Shown here in pieces: positions 1-10,521 of a stretch of 64,000 nucleotides of DNA. Where the stretch lies: contig JANCRA010000019.1 of the NCBI GenBank assembly GCA_024362935.1, positions 3,654,501-3,718,500 on the forward strand, read 5' to 3'. Numbering within the stretch: the first letter of the stretch is position 1; each line of letters starts with the position of its first letter. The translations under genes were made by a program, and so were the position numbers. Below the pieces are notes generated by a model. The model did no database searches. It worked only from the letters and a program-made list of their open reading frames with translations, and was not told the DNA's origin. Origin of the DNA: Setophaga petechia (taxonomy: Eukaryota > Chordata > Aves > Passeriformes > Parulidae).

Positions 1-999
1 ATACATGTCACTGCAAAAGTGCTGCTTAGCTTCCTCATGGGGTAACTATAGTTCTTTAGCAAGTTAAAGCAGCAGCTTATGCAATCAGATATGAAAATCT
101 CGCCATCCCTTTGGATATGGGGATACTACTTAAATATGTATGTCTATAAAATATATCTACATATATTCTCAGCAGGGCTCAGTATTTTTGCATCTTAAAT
201 TTTATTTAAGGAAGGCTCAGTTGCTGATTGAAAAAACAAATGAACTAGGATTTGTGATTACTTTTTCCAGACACCTAAGAAATTTAAGGCTCTAGATTGC
301 ATTTTTAAAATCAACAAGGATATCTTGGAGTTTAAATCTCTTTGAAATTTAAAGGAGCATAAAGGCATGAAGAGTTCAGGAGCAGTTGCAGTCCCTGAGC
401 ATATGCAATCTTGACATCCCTGAGTCAGAACTCACCCATAACTAGTTGCCATTGCTCCTTAGACAAGCAAAGTTTCCTAAATTATGGTAACAAATTGCCT
501 GTGCTGGTCTCTCCTTATTCTATATTTCTTTCGAATTTGTGCTCCCTTGCCAGTACTTTCTCTCATTTTCTTTTTTCAAGTACCGTCAGCAGTGATTTTT
601 CATTCGAAAATTGGTCATACACAGTGATAGCCCACATCCACTTGTACTTGTCACACGATACTCAAAACAGATGAGAGCATGCAGAGTTGAATACCACCCT
701 TAACCACAAAGCATCTTCAGGCAGTGACTCTAGAAGAGAGTCTGGAAGTGAGTGGGAGCTAAGTGTCTCCAACCCAGCCTTGTGAGAATGACTTCTAGTC
801 ATCAGTTGTATCATTGTACTGACTAAAAATAGCCTGGAAAACCTTTGCTAGTATCACTTGTTCTTTTTAGTAAATCAGGGCTACAGGCAAACAGTATTTG
901 AAACTTACTCTCAAGTGTTTCTGTAGAGACAAGATAAAATAATTTTGAGATGTCTAATTGCTGATTTTTTTGTGCATGTTTGTTTGCTTGTTTGAGCAG
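1..999 (+). other. DTNA intron (3' part)
   Basis: This is AT-rich intronic sequence. It ends in a long T-rich tract and TTTGAGCAG just before the first coding exon. I see no gene, repeat family or other signal in it. Confidence 0.8.
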
Positions 1000-1105
1000 A
1001 AAAAAGTCACATTAAACACGTTTTTGGATACTCTCATGTCTGATCCCCCGCCACAGTGTCTAGTGTGGTTACCACTTCTGCATCGACTGGCAAATGTTGA
1101 AAATG
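1000..1105 (+). CDS. DTNA: DTNA exon: end of EF-hand-like region
   Basis: This 106-nt exon encodes 35 codons plus one base ([19 protein letters not shown], then [16 protein letters not shown]). The acceptor is a T-rich tract ending GAGCAG and the donor is G|GTAAGT. It starts in phase 0 and leaves a G that completes a valine with the next exon. The sequence is the end of the second EF-hand-like domain that precedes the ZZ finger in dystrophin-family proteins; this region packs against the ZZ finger and has lost calcium binding in the family. It is almost identical to what I know of mammalian alpha-dystrobrevin. A run of six A follows the acceptor, so the start is set by phase and homology. Confidence 0.93.
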
Positions 1106-3080
1106 GTAAGTAAAGAGGCGCTGCCAAAACACAGTTACAAGAATAAACTTTGGTGTGATGATTTTCACACTCTGTAGATGGTTTTGTAAAAGCTACTGTA
1201 CTGGGTTCATTGACTCCATGTGCTATTTTTACAGTGACTGGTAAAATATTTGAAGAAGTCTGTTGGTCATTCAGCCAGGAACATGGCTTAAATTTTGCTG
1301 TGCTCAGGAAGTAAACCTGATCGTGTCTCCTCCTGTGCTCTGGATAAGCAAAGAGCAATAGGACTTCATCCATTCACACACTTATATTTGGTAAACTATC
1401 AAGACCACAACTTTTATTAGCTATGACATATGGCAGCAGAGAGGGAGCAGCTTGGCACTTTCTGTTCGTGCAGTATTCCTGGCAGGAGATGTCAGTGCAG
1501 TGCAAAACACCAGCCAAAAGGTCCTCAGGAAGGATCTACTCCTAAGTCTACACTGCCAGACCATATCCTCTGAAAAGGAAGCTCCCTGTGGATGGTGTGC
1601 ATCTATTTTTGGTGATAGAAGGAAAAGGAGGAAAAGTTGTATGTGTTCCTGTGCCAAACAAATCCCTCTTCCACTGAAAGGCACCAAGGTGGGTAAGGGA
1701 TGTTCCCAAGTCTTTTTTGGCTACAGAGCAATGTATCTATCCCACCTTCCTCAAACTCTTGTCATCCATCGCTGTCCCTCACCAGCTTCACAGTGTTTCC
1801 TAGTCTAGAGCAGAAACCCTTCTTGCTGCAAAATTCTGGCAAGGAGTTAAACCCCTGACACATTCAGCACTGATCCAAATTTTCCCCAGACTGAACCTTA
1901 TGACAGAAAGGCAGAGGGTGCCTGGGAACAAGGGGATGTTCAGTACCCTGTGGTAAATTTGGTACAAGCTGTAGCGAGGAAAGAGGAACAGAAATAGCAG
2001 TATTGCCTGGAAAGTGCTTCCAAATATCTCAGTTGGTGCTTCAGCATCCTCAGTGACTTGCCTCCTTGTCACTGTCTGGTTCTGAACAGAGAACAGGTCC
2101 CTCCAAAGGCTAGCTTTGCAAATCTGGGCATCCAAAGCTATGTGTTCAACTCCATATATAGGTACCTAAATGACACCACTTGTACAGATGAGACAGCAGT
2201 AATTAAGCGACAGTAACATGTCTAAGTACACTTTCATCCCAGTAGTCATACAGCTGAGTTTGACTTTTCCTCTAAGATGCCTCACCTCGGCTGCTTAGAA
2301 CACAACAAAACACTCAGTTTCTCCCAGTGGTGCAGCTGCAGTGGATTTTTCCACATACAAATTTCCTCTGTCATAGAATGGTGTGGATTAAAAGGGACCT
2401 TAAAGATCGTGCATTTCCAAATCCCCAGCACAGACATCTTCCATTAGACCAGCTTGCTCAAATTCCCATTCAACCTGGCCTTGAACACTTCCAGGGATGG
2501 GTCATTCACAACTTCTTCATGCAACACAATCCAGTGCCTCACTATCCTCACAGTAAAGATTTTCTTGCTAATATCTAATCTAAACCTACCTTCTTTCAGG
2601 GCACCCATTCCCCCTTGTCCTATCCCTACATGCCCTTGGCAAAAGTCCCTCTCCAGCTCTCCTGTAGCCCCTTTAGGTACTGGAAAGCTGCACTAAGGAC
2701 TCCCTGGAGCTTTTTCTTCTCCAGGCTGAACAGCTCTCAGCCTGTCTTCTTAGGAGAGCCCTTATCTTCATGGCCCTCCTCTGTACTCTGTCAAGTATTC
2801 TGTTAGACACTGAACACACACATTTTTTGCTGCTGTGAGCAGGAGGCAGGGATACCAGCTCAGAGATGAAGAAGGGTTTGGTGCCCAATGTAGGAAGTGT
2901 TGCCCATGGCTTAGCACAGGTTGCTGTATTTTCTCAGGTCAGAGCTGTCTGCAGCATCCAACGCTGCAGATTGCTTTAAACTAAGAAGGGAGCACCCTTC
3001 AGTTTGGGGTTCATCCATAAACTTTTTCTGGGTGTTTCGTTGTTTTGTTTTTTGGCTCACCATTTCTTTCTCCTGCCCAG
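1106..3080 (+). other. DTNA intron with a CR1 insertion
   Basis: The intron holds an antisense CR1 3' fragment at 2371-2795 and otherwise no recognisable element. The open frames around 1421-2135 on both strands have no codon or domain signature of a gene. Confidence 0.8.
2371..2795 (-). mobile_element. CR1 LINE 3' fragment, antisense
   Basis: The plus strand begins TCATAGAATGG and continues through CTTAAAGATC, TTGAACACTTCCAGGGATGG, CACAGTAAAGATTTTCTTGC, CCCCTTGTCCTATCCCTACA and TCTCCAGGCTGAACA. This is the reverse complement of the 3' end of a CR1 non-LTR retrotransposon, whose sense strand ends in TTCTATGA. The copy is 5'-truncated, as is usual, and carries small indels near 2735-2795 where similarity fades. 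CR1 copies of this kind are typical of bird genomes. It lies about 290 bp upstream of the ZZ exon. The downstream limit is approximate. Confidence 0.92.
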
Positions 3081-3247
3081 TCTTCCACCCCGTCGAGTGT
3101 TCCTACTGCCACAGCGAGAGCATGATGGGGTTTCGCTACCGCTGCCAGCAGTGTCACAATTACCAGCTCTGTCAGGACTGCTTCTGGAGGGGCCATGCCA
3201 GCGGTTCCCACAGCAACCAGCACCAAATGAAAGAGTACACGTCATGG
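3081..3247 (+). CDS. DTNA: DTNA exon: ZZ zinc finger
   Basis: This 167-nt exon encodes 56 residues counting the valine split with the preceding exon ([20 protein letters not shown] onward to EYTSW). It contains the whole ZZ zinc finger. Counting from that valine, the expected ligands are C7, C10, C31 and C34 for one zinc and C22, C25, H44 and H48 for the other; all eight are present. In dystrophin-family proteins the ZZ domain with the EF-hands supports binding to beta-dystroglycan and partner proteins. The acceptor is CTCCTGCCCAG and the donor TGG|GTAAGG; the exon ends on a complete tryptophan codon. The exon is GC-richer than its introns. Confidence 0.97.
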
Positions 3248-5702
3248 GTAAGGGAAGGCTCCTGCCTCACTGCAGACTGCTTTGCCCTCCAGCCATCAGA
3301 GAAGCCCCCAGCCGCAGCTCTGGGCTCAGGCTAGCTGGGAGCCGGGCTGGCACTTTGGATTAGTGACCCTGTCTGGGAGGCTCCGGCCCTGGGAGCTGTC
3401 GGGAGAGCGTGGAGGTGGGAATGGTCTTTCCTGGGTGAGGATCTGGTGCGTGCCGCGGTGAGGGCAGCGCAGGAGGGGTTGGCAGCAGGGCAGCGGGCTC
3501 ATGGCAGCTTCTCCCGTTCCCACAGGACTCACGGTAAAGTTGTCATTGGCTTGCTCTCTTTGGCTACGTGTAAATGAAATGATGAATACTTAATGCTCAT
3601 TCATCAATATTTTCAGTTGAGTGGCTGCAGCATATGCGTAGCATTTGGGATGATCCTGGCACTGGAGATTTGAGCGTGGTCACGGGCTTAGATCCACAGT
3701 AGTGTTTACTATAGAGAAAAGCTCACTTCAGGCTTTTTGTTGTTAATCAAAATAATGCAGTGTTTTTCCTAAGCTGAAAGGGAAGTATCAACAGCTGCTG
3801 GAACCTTAACCTTCCCTGAAGGGCATGAATCCTGGGGACTCAGCTTTCCATGGACTGGAGCCAAGCCCCAGTTGACCCCCTTGTTTACAGAGCATCAAAA
3901 TCCTTTAGGATTCAAACACAAATAGCAGAAAACACGTAATTAATCTCAAACATTTCAAAAGCATATTGTTTGAAAAAAAAAAGGAAAAATATGCATACAG
4001 CAAAAGCTCCCATTTTTATGGTGTTTTATTTGAGTTTATTATTTAACAAAGTTCTGAATTTTAGTACTTCTAAAATGTCTGGTTTTCTGTTGATGGAACA
4101 GGCAAGGGTTAAATTGGACATAGTTTGCTCTGTATGCCAGTCATACAGCCCTGCACTGTATCCCAGCAGACCTGGGTCTGTAATTGTTTTTGTGGGTCCT
4201 AATTGCTGCTTGTTGCATAGACACAAATGGCCAGAGTTTAGTATCTGAATAGGAAAAGTGCCCACTGTGTAGCTCAGACTCCATTCCTAGCCGCAATTTA
4301 TGCTATAAAATCCATTTTTTGCTGTAGCCAGGGAGATGTAATTATAGGTAGAAAGTAATTGGAAAACTTCAGATTTCTGCTCAACGGAAGACAAAAATAT
4401 GACCACATGCCTAGTGCTTTCAGATGTTTCCTTGCCAGAAACAAATGTTTTGCTTCAAGTTTGAAGTTGCCTTTCTGTAGCATTCTTTAGCATTTGTTCA
4501 AACCTGGTTGGCATTCTCCATAATGGATCAGTATCGAGCTCCACATGCAGTATACTTCATATACTTCACTGGAAGTGTTTCTAGGTGCAGTGGAAATCAA
4601 CTGTTCTCAGTTCAGAGTGAAATTGCATTTAATGAATGCAAGAGAAAGAGCTTGAACTTTTTGTATTTAGCTTAGATTTCTCTAGTAGAAATATTTCATT
4701 ATAGACTTGGTGACAATCATATGTATATGCACAAATACAAAATCGTTTCTGTCAAATTCCAGAAAGATTTTTCAATTTCAGCCTGTAGAGCTGTGTGTTG
4801 GGGAGAGGAGACAGTGTAAGGGTCACTAACCCTTTTTTACTGGCAGAGAACTGAATCACAGAGAGCTGAGTTGAATTTCTTGAGAATCCCTCACACAGCC
4901 TAAAAGACACCCTGCATCTCAGAGATCCCTTAGAAGGGAAGTTGAGTTTACTCCTCAAGTGCATAGCCTCCAAACAAAACAGAAAGCAGAAAATACTGGT
5001 TTGTTTTTTGTTTTGTTTTTTTACACATTGATGAAAATTATGCTTCTTGCACAGACGCTCCCTATCTTTTGGGGACAGTGACAGTACATCAGTCTCTTTT
5101 GAAGTGCTGGTGCCACAGTGGGGCAATTCCTGGCAAGCCCTTGTCTCAAATTTCCATTCTCCAATGGTCAGTGGCCACAGGAGGTGGAAGAGAAGCTTTG
5201 TAATAGCAGCTAAACAGTTCAGGGTACTGGGGGTGAGGAGGGAGATACTAGTGAAGGGGAAGAACAAAGCAGCCTAGCCTGGCCTATATCTGGGAGGGAA
5301 ATGATGTCCCATACAGTGTATCTATAGGGACAAGTGTGCTTTGATCTGTTCTCCTTGCATTCCCAAGCTGGTGAGGTACAAGCCAGCACCAAGCCCAGGT
5401 GACACAAACTGTGCTGTTCTTTGTTGAACAATACCTGAGTGCAGCATTGCAAAAAAGCCATGGCAACTTTCCCTATAGGTACACCTCCAGCCTCTCTAAA
5501 GGCTGCTGGAGGTAACAGTAATCCCTTCCCAAATGGAGCACTCTTTGCCTTACCAGACTCTGGGCATGGGAGGGGGGCAAGGGGGATGTCAGTCCACAGG
5601 TACCTGAGCTGTTAGAGCTTCTTGTTGTTTTGTGCTTCCTGTAGCAGAAAGAGTATGCACCTTACTTGTCCAGATTACCTCTACCTTCCTTGTTCCTCCC
5701 AG
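3248..5702 (+). other. DTNA intron
   Basis: No element was recognised. The first few hundred bases are GC-rich, the rest is AT-rich. A minus-strand open frame at 4752-5267 was judged to be chance. Confidence 0.75.
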
Positions 5703-5827
5703 AAATCACCTGCTAAGAAGCTAACTAATGCACTTAGCAAGTCTTTAAGCTGTGCTTCCAGCCGTGAACCTTTGCACCCAATGTTCCCTGACCAGCCTGA
5801 AAAACCTCTAAACCTGGCTCATATTGT
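5703..5827 (+). CDS. DTNA: DTNA exon: linker after ZZ domain
   Basis: This 125-nt exon begins [20 protein letters not shown] and ends [10 protein letters not shown] plus the first two bases of a valine. It follows the ZZ finger directly and is nearly identical to the mammalian alpha-dystrobrevin linker. The acceptor is TTGTTCCTCCCAG and the donor GT|GTAAGT. The segment is basic and serine-rich and is probably unstructured. No catalytic role is expected. Splicing in phase 0 and out phase 2 agrees with the neighbouring exons. Confidence 0.96.
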
Positions 5828-8800
5828 GTAAGTATCTGTGTGCTGTAGACAAAGTAAGCTTTGTGGTAGGAGTTGCTTGCACCAAGTGTAGATACTACAC
5901 CTCTGAACAAAGCAGGAGGCAGATGTGGCTTGTCCAGCTCAATGCATCACAAGTGCAAATTTGCTGGTGGGGATATTTAGTGTAAAGGTGTTCTTCTGGT
6001 GTGACTTCACCTGTAAAAATCAATGGGATATATTGGTATAATCAAGTACTGGGACACAACATTGTAATAGTCGCATTCTCCTCAAGAGATGTCCATGCAA
6101 TTTTATGGAGTTTCAGCACTTTGGGATGTATTGATGCTGAGAACATCAGTTCTGTCATCTAGAGACTATTAACTTCAGTGTACCACAGGTATGCCTTGAC
6201 ACAAGGCACCAGGGAAAAGTGAAATCTGACCAATTTTGTGAAAAAAGGTGTCAGAGTTGTCACTGACTTTAGTGGAGCTTCTTTACCCAGCCTTGAAGAA
6301 TTGTGTTAGTCTGCATAAAAAGTGGGCCTTCAACTGCCAAGTCTCTTGAAAAGAGTCTATTATCCTTATGTTTTGATATGTTGAGAAAGCAAGATCATTT
6401 TTTGGTACAGTAGCATGTCACTACTGTTTTTTCTGCATGAGTCAAGAAATCCAAAGCAGAAAGAAAACGTATTTGTGCAGGGTGAGGAAAGTAGCACTTT
6501 GAATGGGATTTTTTCTAGAACATGTCCACTAGCCATAGTGGCAGACACTCCGATTTTCTCATTTATCAACTTGGCTTACCTTTGATGCTTGGGTCCTTTA
6601 AAAAAAAAGGGAAAAAACCATTAAATTTCCCATAAAATTAAGAAAAAATCAAGACATTGCTTGGAAGAAAGGTACAAAGAAATTAAGTTGGAAAAAATAT
6701 TCCAAAAATACTGCCTTTAAAGTAGTTCTCTTATTCTGGTGTATTTCTTAAGAAAATATCTTTCTTAACCATGTTCCCAGGGCTCCTGACTGAAGCATTT
6801 TGGGCAGCAACCCATTAGAATTGTATTTCCATGCTGCATAGTTATGTTACTGGCTGCTGGAACTGCTCTAGTCTGTAATTATTATACATATTTACCTTTT
6901 TCCATCCTGAATATTTGTATGTAGCATCTCTAAGGGCAAGTGCACTCCAGCCATTGTGGGCTGTGCAACACCTGGAAAGTTCACATAACCCGCCTGGCAT
7001 TTTTAGGATGAGTTATGCTGATGGTCTTCCTTATGTGGTTATAGCACAGCTTCTTAAAGGTGTATAAGAGAATGCTCTGGTCTTCCGAGACAAGGTGCCT
7101 CTTACAGACACATAGTGCCAAGTCCCTGTCACACTTAATTGTCAGTTCAAACCCCTGCACCTCTTTGTGGAAGAGTACTGGGAGGATGTTGTTCTTTGGC
7201 AGAAATGATCCAGAGTTGGATCTGCTGAGCTCCCTCCCTGCTGTGCCTGGCCCTGCTGGCAAGTCAGTGATAATTTCACAGGGCAGATTTTGGCCATCCT
7301 TAAGGGAAATGAAGAGAGGCAGAGAGGTTGAAACTGAAAGAGAAGCCTCTGTTCCCTGTTGGCAGGGGGATCTTGAAGGCCTGAGGATATGTCAGAATAT
7401 AAAAGGTAGTGAAAAGTGGGCTACTGTGAATGGATTAAATGCATTTAGGCAAGGCAAGGGGAAGGTACCATAATTAAGTAGGAACTGATCCAAATTTTTG
7501 CTGTGAAATTAACACCTTTCCTTATTCCTAAATATACAGACAATTTAGAGTGACGGGATGTGAGAACAAACCACCATCTATTCTGGTTTATGACAGTTTC
7601 TCCTTATTCATAGATTGATGGTAATGTAACTTGGCAATAAATATTGGCTACAAGGATGCATGAGTGAGAAACCTGTAAGTTGTGGAGGTATCATGATCTA
7701 CAGCATAATTGACACAAATTAACTGAGGGGAGAGGTATGCCACAGAACCTTGTCGAAAATATCTTCTCACTGATGCAGTTTTTATTTTTAAACATAATGG
7801 AAGTTGAGAGAAACAGCTCTGGGCAGGAATCCAGGCAAAAAAGGGGGTTTATATTTGCATCAGATGGAAGAATTTTGGCAACAAAACAGTATCCTTTTCT
7901 TAGCTTCTGGCTTAAATGGGGACAAGTGCTCCCTGAATTACGATAGAGACTTTCCTTTTGTTTGTTCTTCCACCTTTGCCTGGGACCAGACAAAAAGACT
8001 GCATGGCTTTTTTGTTTTACTGGTGCCACACAAAATTCTGAATTAAGCAAGAAATACATCTAAAGCCTCATCTAGAGAAATAGTTATCAGCATGTCATAA
8101 ACCTGATGGTAGAACTCCTCCCACTGATGAAAGGGTCATTTTTCCTCTCTGTACACAAGAATAGCAACATGAAAGAAAGTACAGACAGCAAAGATGACAA
8201 ATGGCATGGCTATAGAGATATTTTTCAAATCTATTCTGCACTGGCCTGACTTCATTTCCATCTTAAGTCTGTGGGAACATTATTTTTGACATCAGTGTAA
8301 ACAGGTTGGAGCAGCCTGGAGCACTTTAGAGAATTCCTCCTATTTAATTTGGTTTATTACTGTGGATATACATTGTGCCATAACATGCTTTTATAACATA
8401 GCATATTTCAATAGCATCAAGTGTTTCTGTCTCCTTGAGGACAGTTAATTCAGTATCACTTTTATCAGAAAGCTTAATCACTCACTTTCAGGACTTTAAA
8501 AATAACCTCAGAAAGGTATCATTTATAGTCAATGGCTGAGTTTTCCTTTGCTTTGCAATAAAGTCTGTTGTTCTGTCTTACACATCACACAAATCTGTGT
8601 GTTTGAACATCCATTTGATACTCAAGTGGAACCTCAGGACCGTGACAGTGGGCATCAGCCTTTAGGAAGCTTGCCTTGGGAAAGCTCTGGATTAGTTTAA
8701 TATCATTTTTTCATTATGAGAATTGACAAAGTGATGCTAATCAGGAAACCTTAACAAGGTCTTGGAGTTTAAAAACATTTTTACACAAGAGTAACTTTGC

Positions 8801-10440
8801 TTTTGTAAACAGATTAATCACCTTTTATGCATAGAGGCTCTCATGCTTTTTCAGATTTAGGGTCATAAGAATGGAGTATGTCCAATGTATTACTTAGACC
8901 ATATACATATTGAACTGACAATTTAATTAATGATCTCTTTTCCATTTTATTCTGCTGCAAAAGAGATACTTGGTGAGTATTTTTCTTCTTTAGTACACTT
9001 GTTGAAGGAAAAGCATGGAAAAATCGCAATAATCTCGGTATTACCAAAAAAAATAACATTAAACACTTCTTTGTAAGTATGTGGAAGACAAAGGAATGCT
9101 TCTCAAATTCATGACTGATCAGAAGTGAAGTTTTTCATGAGGTTCTGCAGATGCAGGGTTAGGTTAAAACTCTATTTTCATATAAATAAATAACACTCTA
9201 CATCCTACTTCTTTCTTTTCACAGTTTTAAACTTCTTAAAAATCAATGTAGCATTATCATGCTGAGAAATTCATTTGAATGTTTCAAATACCATATTTTT
9301 GCCTGTTTTATAAGAAGTTACAGGACAAAACATATAGTAATAGTTCAGTTTTGTGCAGAACTGGGTTTCTTGGAAATGCTTTGGTTGACCAGTTGGCTTG
9401 CACAATTGGAGCCCAGTGAATATTTTGCAGATGGCTACCATATTTCAACTTGCACATCTGCAGAATTCAAAAAGCAAGATGGGTCTTCCATAGAGCCTAA
9501 AGGGAATATTAACCAAACTGAGGTCTGCATTATATGTGGCTTCAGATTATGCTCATAACTGATTGAAAGCCCTGTGATTTTAATAACATACCTTTTAGTT
9601 GTTCCTGAGCAGGTAGATCTTTTGCCCAATGTTCCATAAGAAGTCTGCTAAGAAGGGGAAATTTCTCCTTAATGGATACAGAAGGAGAAAATTACACACA
9701 GATTATTTTTAAGAGTAGACAGTAAAAGAAAGCAGAGGAAAATTCCTTCTTGTTTCATTGTTTTGTAAAAGCAGGAAATAAAAGAATATAATAATAAAAT
9801 CATCATTACTAATGGGTCCTCTTGAAGTAAATACTTACTCTACATTTTGACTTGGCAGTTTGATATACCAGTTAAAAAGCTTTGCCATCAAACCAGTTTA
9901 AAATTCCATGTGTATTTTATGAGATGCTGAGGGCTTAGGTACACTGTGGTCACTGTGTGGATGTGGCAGCATGGAGCTTAGCACCAGGAATAACTTCATG
10001 AAAAGATGTGTCATTTATTGGCAGTTCCATGCTGCAGACCTCCATGCTACCACAGAAAACTGACTGCCAGTGCTCATCCTGGTTGATTGAAAACAGGGAC
10101 TGCACCCTGGACTGTTGCCTCTGGAAAGGAACGATGGCTGTTCTACCAAAGCAGGGGGGAAAAAGTTGAGCAGGTTGCTTAAAACTCACCTCAGAACACA
10201 CAAAGACATTATTTCTCTCCAGGCCTAGGTACCAGTGTGTTTTATCAACTTCTTGAAACCACAGCATCTATAATTTGAAACTATTACTGTGTAAAGCAAA
10301 AGATGCCAGTTGCAATGTTACTTTGAAGATGCCAGTTGCCATGTTACTTTAAACAAGCTCATTCTGTTCTACATAAATTCTGTTGCTGATGGAAGAGGTT
10401 TTGGTGCAAAATTAATGCAGCTGGATATTTTGCCTTTCAG
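5828..10440 (+). other. DTNA intron
   Basis: This is AT-rich intron. The only structure noted is a 26-bp tandem duplication at 10301-10352, close to the next exon. No mobile element was recognised. Confidence 0.75.
10301..10352 (+). repeat. 26-bp tandem duplication
   Basis: Two adjacent copies of a 26-bp unit beginning AGATGCCAGTTGC lie at 10301-10326 and 10327-10352. They differ at two positions (A/C after GTTGC, and the last bases GA/AA). The pair lies 88 bp upstream of the exon at 10441. Confidence 0.9.
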
Positions 10441-10521
10441 GCCCCCCCGACCTGTAACCAGCATGAATGACACACTCTTCTCCCATTCTGTTCCCTCAGG
10501 AAGTCCCTTTGCAAACAGAAG
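10441..10521 (+). CDS. DTNA: DTNA exon: variable linker, in-frame cassette
   Basis: This 81-nt exon encodes PPRPVTSMNDTLFSHSVPSG and then SPFANR with a split codon at each end. The acceptor is TTTTGCCTTTCAG and the donor AG|GTGAGT. It lies between the ZZ linker and the syntrophin-binding region, where mammalian dystrobrevin is variable. Its length is a multiple of three and both borders are phase 2, so it could be skipped without a frameshift. The bird has FANR where I remember FITR in mammals. Reading on past the donor gives one codon and a stop, so an isoform that terminates here would lack the syntrophin- and dystrophin-binding regions. Confidence 0.95.

Noticed and set aside
4752..5267. 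171-codon minus-strand open frame in an intron
   Set aside because: It has no family signature, is low in codon bias, runs through T-rich repeats that give a KKQNKKQ stretch, and has no splice partners.
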